This document shows, in pieces, positions 22,258-34,100 of a DNA stretch of 64,000 nt. The notes under the pieces were generated by a model. It was not told the origin of the DNA. It did not search any database and saw nothing but the letters and a program-made list of their open reading frames with translations. Numbering within the stretch: the stretch's first letter is position 1; every line of letters begins with the position of its first letter. Source of the stretch: Ptychodera flava (lineage: Eukaryota; Hemichordata; Enteropneusta; Ptychoderidae); assembly GCF_041260155.1 (NCBI RefSeq), contig NC_091932.1, positions 42,234,125 through 42,298,124 of the forward strand, written 5' to 3'. The translations under genes and the position numbers were made by a program.

Positions 22258-23865
22258 GGCTAGTCACCTATGCGAATTCTGGCCTCGGGAAACAGTCTGT
22301 TTTTGGGGGTGACTCAGTCCCTCGGGGTACAGACGTATGCTGTTGCCCTCATGGCCAGTCAATATGTGTATACTGTTTCAGAGCAAAACACAGAAAAGTG
22401 CTGTTTTTAGACAAAAATGACCAATTAAATTATCTATAATGGGCAACATCAACAGTTCAATGTCTGATAGAAATTTAATCTTACAGGTAGTTTAATATTC
22501 TTGTCATGGTAAACTTTTTGGGGTAAAAATCCCCACCTCCAAACTAAAAGAAGTAACATTTTCATCCGACATCGATCTGTTGATGTAGCTCCTAAATGAC
22601 TTTACGATTTTGGATGACAGATGGGTATGATGCTATAAATTTATGAACAATATTGCCCACAGATACTGTGAGTTAATTATATGATCACAAAATATTTAAT
22701 CAATGAAATGTTATTTTCTAATTACCATTTCAAATCCAGGGATTTACCACAGAGTGGCGAAAGACATTCAAATCACTCCGTCCATCAACCAGTTTACTGA
22801 AGTGCTTCAAGAGTGTGCTGTAAAGTATTACATAAAAAGTACACCAGTTACAGATATTATTCATTACAGATCTGACCAACCTTTTGCTACAATGCTAAAA
22901 ATTGAATGTTTACTTGTGTGGGTTAATTTCTCTACATATCTTGCCCTGTGACATACTGCATGAAGGATTGCACGGTGATTTGTGACTAAGATGCATACTG
23001 GGTATATGCATACATGTGTATGAATATCATTAATTTTTTTTTGGGGGGGGGAGGATTGGGTTAGGGTCGCTGAAACATAATCCAAACATGCAGAGAATAC
23101 TATTCCCTTCTGCCACCAGGAAATATCCAGTATTTAATTTATCAACACTACTTATACATTTGTTAAGGTGTTTACTCTCTATTTGTTGACAATTGAGTCG
23201 ACATTTTTTATGTAAATTTGAACTATCAGTGATAACAATGACTCTGATACACATGGAACAAGTCATTGACAATGACATAGTCCCCACTTGTAATTTGGGA
23301 ATATGCCAGTGGAAGTAACTAAATTGAAGTGTACACATGCTTGAAGTGTATGCATATAAATGCCATGGTGCTTTACCATTGTACCAAGTTTGAAAGGAAT
23401 TGGCTCAGGCATGTCTGAGATAGTTCCATGGACAGATGCTGGGATGGAGCCCATTGGCAATCCATAAGTCTCCTGGACTTCTTCTATTGGGACTCATAAA
23501 TCAATCAATAAAATCAAAGCTATATAGCAACAGAATAATGAAACATCACAAATTTTACCAAATTTTCTAAAGCATCAACTTACTGCGCTTTACTGACGTT
23601 GTGATACTGGGTACGTTACCATTTTATCATTTTGCATTAAAGTTCTTGAACCATTACAGTCTAGGAAACAGCTTTAATTAACAAAAGACAACAAACTCTG
23701 GCAGCTGTGGAGAAATAACTTACCTATGGACTTTTGATTTATGGAATGCAGTTCTTCCCACCGTCCAACCTTCATCCCAATGCTCGATAGTTAAGTTTTC
23801 TCCAGAGAACATTTTATCTCTATCTGAAAGAAATGAAGGAAAAATACCAAAACTTAAATTTAAGT

Positions 23866-23867
23866 GG

Positions 23868-23918
<51 letters not shown>
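23866..23918. repeat. (TA)n-(GA)n microsatellite
   Basis: TA repeats followed by an uninterrupted GA run just upstream of the first coding exon of TPMT copy A, possibly within its 5'-UTR intron. Confidence 0.95.
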
Positions 23919-23920
<2 letters not shown>

Positions 23921-24136
23921 AAGTCGAATATCTACAGAGTTTTCTATTCTGACTTGACTTCCTATGGCAAATAAAATTGCTAAAATGTAAGGCAAGAAAG
24001 CAGAGTTTCAAGGTTGTGATCTGCATTTCAGCATGTTTCAAGAAATAAACAGCACAAAACTACTTTTTATATCAATGAAAAAGCCAAAAAGGAGTTTGTC
24101 CACATACGGTACATGTAGTGCCATATCAATTTTTCC

Positions 24137-24362
24137 TTAACCCTTTGACTGCTACAATTTTTCCAAACAAAATTTTAATGCAATATTTTACCAATTTTTG
24201 TGAACTTTTCTGTGAGTTTTTTTCATAATTTTGGACCAAATGGGTATCACATTTAATCAGCTACTGTTTTTCATCAAAATTTTGGCAAAATCAGAAAAAA
24301 ATTGACTGTGGTATATATTTTATAAAGGTGGCAAAAATAGACTTTGGTGCTCAATGGGTTAA
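24137..24362 (+). mobile_element. TTAA-flanked piggyBac-type MITE, copy 2
   Basis: TTAA at 24137-24140 is followed by CCCTTTGACTGC, and the right end GTGCTCAATGGG precedes TTAA at 24359-24362. The body shares the TTTTTTTCATAATTTTGGACC and TTTTCATCAAAATTTT blocks with the copy at 34341-34564. It lies in the 5' flank of TPMT copy A. Confidence 0.75.
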
Positions 24363-27300
24363 TTCAATCATAATGTTATATACTCTAGCTCAGTAGCATC
24401 ACGTAGGTATAATATCTTCCAAAACTCCAAAATGGTAAACCATTGTAAGTGGTTCTGAAACCACTAATAGTATGAATAGTATGTGTGGTACAGTTGTTCA
24501 GAATAGGTAACATACTCTACTAGCATACCGTCAGGGTAGTCCAAATTGTCAAATTTGTGAGAAATGCATGCAGTTCATAATTACAGTTAGGTATGTATAA
24601 TCATCATTTGAGAGTTTAAATTACTGGATACGTCTGCATTCACTATGGAAAGATGGTGAGATCATTCGAGACCTGTTATGGCAGGAGTAGGGGTCCAATG
24701 CATGTACTAGCATGGTTTTGCTCCAAGGCACTTCCTTACTGAACGGGGCAGTGGGCTAGATGTCATCCAAGGTAAACTGTATCTGTATGGGTTCTGCAAT
24801 TGGGCATCTCACCCATCAGATGATGGAGGAAATAAAAGAATTGGGCAAACAACGATCTTTGCCCAAAAACCAATTGACCCAGTATTTGACTGGATTGACC
24901 AATTTAGACTATTTCACACCTGTAGATTGTTAACCTTTTATGTATAGATTGTAGAACATCACTCAGAACATGTTGGCTGACACGCTTACATGGACAATAC
25001 GTGCCAGTTTCGAGTGTGGCAATCGATAATAAATTCTGATACTGGGCCGATGTCCTTTTTGGGGGTGGGAGTAGCAGCTTATTTTGTGTGCAATAAAATC
25101 ATTTAAGGATTTTCATAATTTTTTCTACACTCAAGCCACGTGGCAATTATTGGACTAAGAGCAGAATTGCTAGACAAGGACTAAAAATAAGTTGAAAATG
25201 AATGATAATGAATGAGAGACCATATCAAAATTTTATCTTTGGATTAAAATTGGTGCAATGACTGAGAGGAGCAGTGCAGACTGGCAGGTACAATCAACAG
25301 ACATTTCAAGAATCACCCTCGGTGTGAAAACATGATGCAAGACATGGGAAACTTTTTATTCTGCTGCAGCGGAGCCACATTCGCAGAGGACACTATCACT
25401 GGAGATAAGACCCTCTATGTAATCAATTCAAAGAGGTATGACTTTTTATCAAGTAGGAATGAACAAAGACGTAAACGAGCAAGATAATCCTGACTTTGAC
25501 ACCATGCAAGAAAAGATAAAAAAACATGCAGACAAAAAAAGACAAAGCGCCACTGAAAAGAAATATTAAATGAGAACTACCATACTAATTCAATATGTCA
25601 AGAATTCCACATGATACACATTAAAACTATTCTATCACCATGAAAAATGAATTTCTCATGAGTTCAGTTAGAATATTATGCAGGTTGGGTATTTTTTTGC
25701 ATTGACAGTTCTATAACTTATATACAAGCAGTGTGAATGCAGTTTGATAAAATTTATACATACCTTAGTCAACCGAGTGTTAATCTTTCAAAACCTCTTC
25801 AATACAGCTGCAAAACTGCAATGAATATTATCATCTGACTCAGCTCAGAGAAAATCTGCCACAGCCCAATTTCAGTTCTATATATAATAGAGACCCTCCT
25901 TTGACCGCATTGAGGTAGTACTCCGCCATACACATTATGGATAAAAATGTTCACTTTTCACATGTGATACTTTCCTTTTTACTACCTCTACATCAGTAAC
26001 TTTTCATTTCCATATAGCCTAAGTGTAAAAAGTATGTCAAGAATGAATGGAATCAAATACACAGCTATCCTTGGAACTTTTTGGTCTTGCGCAAGGAAAC
26101 AAAATACCAATTCACCATTCTCCACTCAATAACGTAATCCCATCTCAGGGTTTCACGTAATACATTAGTTTCAAAATTGTAATTTATAACATACGGAGTT
26201 ATACAACTGCCACAACTCATCCATTAAATATTTTACTGACAGCCTCCCTCCGTAAAGTTCACTTATTGCATTCATCCCTATTAGCACACATGCATTTCCA
26301 GAAGGATGACCTGTCATCTAATGTAACGGCCATCGCTGACTCGTCTCTAAGTGATCCTAAACTGCTCTTTACTGTTAGGTAAGGTGCAAAAACCCCACCA
26401 ATCATATGTCGTCATTGCTGGTATGGAGATTGAAGCTGGGTCATGTATCCCAGGACACTCATTGACTTTAATTTGGTGTCATCCATGATGCGTACCGGTA
26501 TGTAATTCACCAAGTCCGGAACATTCATATTTTTAGTTAGTACGGTATATAGATACCTGACAGATGCTGTAGTTTGTTTGTTTCTCAACAATGTAGCACT
26601 CTCTGCACGTGACAATGCACATCTGTTTGTGATGGTAGGTATGCATGTATAGGACACCTCCATGACATGTATTAAAGACTTTTTCCTTTCATATATGAAC
26701 ATATAACGAGTGTGTGTGAGATGAGACATGGAGGTACAGCAGTGAACTCCGTGGACAATTGAACCACATGCGCTTGGCTCGTTCTACCTACAGCCCTGTG
26801 ATTGCTCTTGAAAAGACATGATCATGTACTTTATTGCTTAACAACACACTTATGGAGTGGGGTAAGGCAAAAATAACAAAGCTCCCAGAAACATTGACAG
26901 TGCTTTATGGAAGAAGAAAGTCATTTGATTGGAGGAGAAAGTAAAGTGTCAGAAATATATTTCACAAAGGGTAGTTTATCCTTATGAATAAAGATTTGGA
27001 TAAACTTCTCTTTTTCATTCAAATAAAAACAATATAGAGCCCAGGGGAAATGCAGTCTTTTGGACTTCCCAGGTCTAATCTAAGACAAGTGCCCATAAAA
27101 AAGTTGTGCGATTCAGAAAACTCAGTGGCTGCTGTTACATAGGAAAAGGTCAAAGGTCACCCCTAATATTGGACATAAATTATGATGACCCATAGTGGTC
27201 CATGGCAAGCAGGAACCCAATCACCAGACCTAAGTAGAATTATTAGACAAGTTATAAAATGGGTACGCTCTCATTGGTATATTATTAAACTTTAAGCTGA

Positions 27301-30044
27301 CCTGCTGTGCAAATTATGTCTTAAATGTGCATCTATTGTCTGACATACTGAAAATCAAATTTGGGATATTTCCTAAAACAATTTTGATCAGTCCTTTGCT
27401 TTTGTTACGCACAATGTACCTTTACTTTGTTGTATACTTGGCAGGTGTTTGTTTGCCAAATAGTCCAGTCAAAATAACATAAAAAGTTGCATGACCTCAA
27501 AGAAATTGCAATACAAATTATTCATATGTATTTGTACTCTGGAGATACTACTTAGTGACTGACTAAAAGTAGAAGAAAATTAGTAGATGTAAAATTTGAT
27601 TTTTTTTCTAGAGGTGATTATTTATAACTTTATTTATGAGTAAAAGGTGAGATATGTTCAGTTATTTGGAGTGCAGGAGTCCTTTGCCCTTTGTGCCTAC
27701 TTTTTTTTCAACATGATGGTATTGCCAACCTTTTTGTTTGCTCTATATCATGGTGTCATTTTTCACTGTAAAATCATAAGTTGTTACCAAAATAGCCAGT
27801 CTTTCATTTGCAATTTCAAGATAAAACAATTAAAAGTATAAAGATAGTGTCAATGACATGCTCCCATTTGATCAGCGCAGAAGCAAGTTGGACATATAAA
27901 AACTATCAAGAAGCCTCAATACTGAAATATTTTTGCTGAAAATGAGAAATACTGTATCAGAGAAAATTATGTATGCAAATTTCAGGATAAATCATTGTGA
28001 TAGAAAAGGGAAATTTGACTTCAATTATTGGGTGAGAACAATTACAATTGGACATGTCACATACCATAACCCTTCATGCATGACCACATTTGATAATCAA
28101 ACACATACCTTACACTGTTTCTGTTACATGTAGAAGGTCCACTCATCAGTCTTTCATTGTTTAAAAAGTGTAATTATTATATTGGTTAGTTGATCTTAAC
28201 TAAAAACATGAACAAAGTTTATGATCAATGACTTCCAGTCAGACAATTTTCAGGAACCTAATTGGAAAATTTCAAAAACACCACCATTAATTCATGAAAA
28301 AATTCTTTTTTGTACATAATTTACAAAATTAGAATATCACTAATTTCTCAGTGAATGAGAATATTCAATTAAAGTCACCTGCCAATCAAGTTTTACACCA
28401 ATCCTGTGACTGCTTTGTGAGAAAATACATTTTTACCCTAAACTGGAAAAACAATAAAAAAAATCACTGAAATGACAAAATTCAAGTTGAACTCTAGTAG
28501 GCTGACACTACTTGCCAAGATATCACAACAATTTGATTTGTGGTGGTAGAGAAATTTCCAACTCATAGGAACAAGTATCATTCATCTGAATAACGGTTCA
28601 TCACATGACAGTCTCCCAATTCAACCAAAGGTATCATGCAATTTCAGTGAAACAAATAAGAAAAACAACCGTGGAAACTTGGTACATTTTCAACCTGACA
28701 GTGAAAACCTAGTACACAAAGAACAAGATTGTACATACATGTAAAGAGCCTTTTACACATATGAACCCTGTGCCATGTAGTCTTATTAGTGTCCTGTATT
28801 CATCCTTGTGCAACAGTGTGTTTGTGTACCGTAGAATAGGAACTATTTTTTGTCTGAGATCCTTTGCCTGCTTGACATTTGGACTAGCTCAATTAGTAAG
28901 TTGGTAGTGGATATGGCTTTCTCATAGGGTTTGTCACTTAAATAGTCTTTACAAATCTATGTGCTGAAGTATGAGGAATGTGACTTATTGATGATTAGCT
29001 CATTTACATAATTAACATCAATTTTCTGTAATCAGGTCATAAATTAATAATGAATGCAGTGATTTTTTTCTAGAAATCTGAATACCTTGACGGTGTTGTG
29101 TCCACCTTGCAAAGCCTGTAAACTTACATGTATTATATGAGGCGCCGGCTATCTATTTAAACTACTTTGTTGAGTGCATATGCAATGGTGTTCTGTCACT
29201 GCTCAGGATACAAGCACTGCACAAGCTCCTTTGCTAAACCAATTAACTGAATAGTGTACGTTGCTCCTCAATATATTACCTTCAAAGCTGACGTGTGAAA
29301 TTGACAAAGAGACACAACAATTGAATTCACTTCTAAGCCACGCAAAGCTGAAGCATATAAAGCTTTGTGAAGGTCATTCACTCAAAGGTCATGGTCAACC
29401 TCTTAGGTCATGGGGATGGTCGCAGAGGTTCAGTAAGATTTTCCACACGCAAAATGTGGCATTCTGATTGTATATGCAAAGAACAAGGTATACATGTTTG
29501 TGTAGCAGGAAGATACTCTTCAAAGCATTAAAAATAACTTTAAATATTTGACGCTACATTAAACACTATGTGGTCACATTGTCATGGAGTCATGGAATTC
29601 ACCATTGTCTAGTCCAATTTTGATATTAAACTAAAAATGTACATACATGCTTTCAGATTAGATTATATAAACCCATTCAAGAAACCCATTGAAATATATA
29701 AACCCATTCAACCGATTACAAAATATTGTTGTACATGATACATACATTAGTTGCATTCAAGAACTTACATATCAGGATATAGATGAAGTTGCCATTCTGC
29801 CATTCAATACTGCAATATAGTTCACATGAAAAATATAAGTACAGATTTCAAATACTTCAGTCAGGAAATTAAAGCAACAGTCTGCCATCCCAAATCCTTG
29901 CATTAGTGGTTGATGACATTAAGTGATTTTAGTGATTGTTTTCTCCTTTCAAAGTTGTGTACAGTTCATAGTTTGTTAAGAAATAAAGCTGATAGAACAC
30001 CATGTAATCATAAAAACAGAGCAGTGAACTCCAATTCTGTTAAG
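24363..30044. other. Intergenic between TPMT copies A and B, no gene recognised
   Basis: About 5.7 kb of AT-rich sequence, both strands read. It holds only short frames with no family motif and no splice-supported continuity. A fragment AATAGTCCAGTCAAAATA at about 27461 matches the start of the dispersed repeat family seen at 36535 and 58348. Confidence 0.5.
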
Positions 30045-30375
30045 GTAGAATGCGCCTCGGGGACAGGATATTCAGACTTTAAAACTTTTTCAATTCTTTT
30101 CTGATCTACCACTTGTGGGGGTTTGTTTTAGAGCTCTTGGCGTCACCGGCTTAGTTTTTCATAAATCGAAAATTTTATTTTTTCTCCATATAGTTAACAC
30201 AGGGATGGCCAGTTTGAATTTCAAATATTGGTAAATCTTAAGTCATTTGTTTCTCTTGTTCCAAAATTTGCATGATGACCCCCGACTTTTATTCTTGATT
30301 TTGAAAGAGAATGGTTGAAATATTCTTTGAGGAAAGTTTGAGCAAAAGTTTAAGTCTTTCACTTTCGAGGTGCAG
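30045..30375 (+). repeat. Dispersed ~320-bp repeat, GCRCCTC-ended family, copy 2
   Basis: Begins TTAAGGTAGAATGCGCCTC and ends with CTTTCACTTTCGAGGTGCA, so the two ends are inverted versions of one motif. Internal landmarks (TCTACCACTTGTGGGGG, ATAGTTAACACAGGGATGGCC, ATGATGACCCCCGAC) are shared, in reverse, with 2330-2645. It lies 3' of TPMT copy B. Confidence 0.65.
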
Positions 30376-31107
30376 CTGAGAGATGGTCTGCAGCATGAAG
30401 AGCGCCACCAGTGTCCACATGTTCTTGGATTTGTACAGCCATCAGCTGAGGATCACTACCTCACTAGGAATGATGTTGATGATACGTACATGGAAGTGTA
30501 CATGTGTACTGATCTCTCATGATAAATATATTTCTCACAAGGAGTAATCCAAACATTTCAACTTAAAAGGGACACTTGCATTCTAGAGAAGTTTTTGATC
30601 CCTTCTGTCTCCTTCAGAAAGTTAAGGCTATGTGGAGAATTATTCAGATGTTCATCACCGTTGAACAGACATAGAAAGTACTGGTAAGTAGACGATATTC
30701 AAAGGCTTGGTGTATAATTAAAATCAATTTTTATAATTTCATAAAAAAGTATTAAAACCACAATTCTTGGATCACAGAATTTCAAAATCTTTGATAATCT
30801 GGCAGTAAATATATTTTCATGATAACATTAACAATATTTTTCAATAATTTTGTCCATTATTTTATGTCCCTCATTTTTTTTAAACATATTGTCATGGCAG
30901 GTTACAAATATTAATGTCTTTGTATTTACATAGACTATCTTACTTCATGTTATGTATTCTTTGACAAAATTGCTTCAAAAGCACGGCTAAAATAGACAAA
31001 TCCTCTACACACTACAAAAAATGCAACCAAAGATATGTGTGAAAATGTTTTGAATTGGTACCAGCTTTGGAGTAGCATTTACTCATTTTCCTCTTTTATG
31101 CTAAATT

Positions 31108-31128
31108 CCCCCCCCCCCCCCCCCCCCC
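31108..31128 (+). repeat. 21-base poly-C tract
   Basis: An unbroken C run about 45 bp downstream of the stop codon of TPMT copy B, so likely in its 3' UTR and transcribed as poly-G. Confidence 0.9.
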
Positions 31129-31172
31129 TCCATCTTTCCCCCCCGACACATCATGCAAAGGTTGGAATTTCA

Positions 31173-34100
31173 TTATTTAAATATCAACAGTGTCACCTGC
31201 TCAAGCATATACTGTGTCTTGGGTCCCAGCTCTTCATCAATAGCCTTGATGTCATTTTCTTCCAAGAACTCAACATTAAAAGCATTCCCTGAAATAAAAC
31301 ATAAACAAGAAAATATCGACTCATTTTTACACAACATAGAGTTATTCCACTGTAACTTCAATCTTGTGAATATTATTCTCATTATTTCTATCACAAAAGA
31401 GTAACAAATAAATCACTGATCATTTTCTTATCCTGTTAGGAAATGTACAAGTATTCAACTTAACACAGATTTTTGATAGATAATATTCACAAGATTGAAG
31501 TTACAATGGAATAACTCTATGTTGTGTAAACATGAGTCATTATATTTTCATCAACCGTCAACTTTTGTGCATACCATTTAACTGTTAATTAGGTCCTTCT
31601 TGATATAAATTGAAATTCTGTACACAATGAAATCAAAATCAGTGATGCTTGGGTTATTCTATCTCTCGCATCCAATGGTCAAAACAGAGATATGATTGTA
31701 CTTGAATAATGTAAGTACATTGTATTATGATTTATATCAATCTTGATTAGGTCCGGTACTGATTGTAAAATATGTGACACTTAAATTATACCGGTTTAGT
31801 ACATGTATGTGCCTTGAGAGCGAAAGACTTCAACTTTTGATCAAACTTTCCTACATGAAACTTTCAACCATTCCCCTACCAAATCAACAATTAAAAGCGG
31901 GTCAATGTGCAAAGTGTGGAACAAGAGGAATTATTACCCAATATTTACTGATGATTGAAATTTTTTATTTTTGAAAATCTACAACACTGAACATTTTCCT
32001 TACACCAAGAGCCTTAATGAGCCCCTACAAGTGGTCAACTGCAACAGTATTGAATAAATGTGAAAGCCTGAAAATTAGTGCTACCAAAACATTCCTGTTT
32101 AAGTCAGAAATCTTAAAAAATAATTAGCATTCCACGTCATAATCATTTGAGAAAACATGTAATTCGAACTCTATTATAAAACTACACACAGCATCATTCA
32201 GAGACAGTTGTGGAAAGGATTTGTTAAAAATACTGATATTTTTAGAGAAGCAGCTATAATGTGATGCTTTGAGACCAAGAATGTACAAATTTTGTTAATA
32301 TCAAGGTACGGTATTTACTCACCAAAAAGACTCTTCACAACTTCTAGAGGAATAGGGAAGGGTGGACCTGGATACAATTACAAACATCACGGAAGGGGAA
32401 ATTATGAACAAAACTGTGTCAAAACTCAGTGGATATATTTTTAACAAAATTTGCCACTGGTATTAAATTTAGTAACAATAGGCTGTATTTTTGACAAACT
32501 GTGGTTATAATAGTTTGATGACCTATTCTCGGTTACTATTCCTTTCATCCAAAATTAATCTCCTCTGACATTTCAAACATGCATGTGTGCTGCATCACAT
32601 ATTTGCTATTACCAGTATTAGTCTTTATTATTTGTCTTTAACTCAAACTTCAGGCTGAATATTGATGCAAATGTAATACATGCCAGCTTGGCAGCACATT
32701 TGTGATACATGTAAAAGGCATTGTTTTTGTTCTGGATGACAAATTATATGTTCCTGATTTCCCTCAGCAAAGACACAATGCTATCATATAAGAACAATGA
32801 TCAAAGACAATACATGTAGATGATAAGCAAATACCAAAATTTACATCTATTCTAAGCACTGACAGCCTTAAACTTTCAACAACAGTGTACAACAATAAGC
32901 TGAAAGATATTTTCCATTGAAAATAAGTTATCAATTCATTTGCATACTTTCATACTGCTCATCAGTACACTTTGCATAAATTAAATCATTAACTTTGATC
33001 ATCCAACATGAGATGTACTATAAACATTTTTGGATCTTAGTTTCATGTACAATTCCTGAGAATATTTCTCACCTTTGAAAGCATCTTCATTGAAGTTTAA
33101 AGAACTCAAAAGATAGGATCCATCTGGCTTCAGCAGCGATGTCATTTTATCAACATATCTGAGAGACAATCAAGTGATCAGTAAATGTTACTCTGGATAT
33201 GAGGGTTGTTGGGGCCGTGCATGTAACACAGCATATACTGATCATCTTTCCGGCTAAGATTCATTCAATTCTTAGTAATTTGTTCATAAAAGATTAAAAT
33301 ATTTGTAGAGTTCACCTTTCAGCATGAAATGAGTTGTATGTTGGGAGAGAAATATATGTAAATTTATGCAGATGTATGCAAATCACCAAATTTCCTCCCT
33401 TTTTTTCTCGCATTACAGTCTTTAAAAATACTGCACAACAAAACAACAACTTTATTTCGCAAGTACCGGTAAATGTCTTACATTTTAAATAAGAGTCATT
33501 TCAATTTTGCTTATCATGATTTTAATCGATTTTTTGGATGTCAGTTTCACTTCCTGATGCAAAAAAAAATTGTCCATTTTTCCTGCATAAACCCCAGTTT
33601 CAGATGAGATATCAAATTCTATAAAGTAGTAATGTTTTTGACTTAATTTTCCTTTATTATTGGTATTACAATTGAGGTTTTTACCCGAAATGTGTAAGAC
33701 CTTCACATCCTTTCAGTAAACTATTACCATCATACAAAATTTAGATTCTCTGCTTCTTGAATGTACCAAGAGGTTTCATTTTTATCTTTTATGATAAATT
33801 TATTTTTGAAAAAACGGGTGTTGGTTCAGTGCAACATAAACTTAATATGTATTAAAGTTCGATTACCTGTAATTTCTGATATTTTTCCAGTACAATTATT
33901 CAGCAACGGACACAACAAAAGTAACTTTTGTTTTGTCGTTTTGTCTGTTCCTTTTTTCGTGTCCAAAAAAGTAATATCAAACTACTTGATTTCAATTTGT
34001 CAACACTGTCTGTAGGTGTGTAACATCCAATGTTATTTTGGATGAATGAAGTTTAGTCGAGACTTGAATTCATATGTCAACAATAACACTGTGTACAGTA

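Larger units (their letters stand above)
16520..23812 (-). pseudogene. TPMT copy A, eight exons, two single-base deletions
   Basis: Thiopurine S-methyltransferase family: transfers methyl from S-adenosylmethionine to thiol sulfur in the cytosol. Coding exons (minus strand): 23724-23812, 22726-22817, 21005-21137, 19452-19504, 17993-18067, 17557-17641, 16915-16959, 16520-16632; all have GT-AG borders. Family segments: EHWDEGWTVGRTAFH, QGHRVVGVEFSEL, KIKLFQCDFYSF, KYDIIWDRASLVAIN, SLLKPDGAYLL and a C-terminus ending HEIVSLLKQK. Exon 2 is 92 nt against 93 in copy B, one base missing within the LPLCGK coding stretch. Exon 6 is 85 nt against 86 in B and C, so its donor phase no longer fits exon 7. 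Together these predict early termination. A splice acceptor just upstream of the ATG (about 23820) implies a 5'-UTR exon. Sequence error or an unusual isoform would be the alternative to decay. Confidence 0.85.

Noticed and set aside
22161..22439. 92-codon plus-strand open frame in TPMT copy A intron
   Set aside because: It runs through the CG-rich foldback, has no recognisable motif, and lies opposite a well-supported intron.
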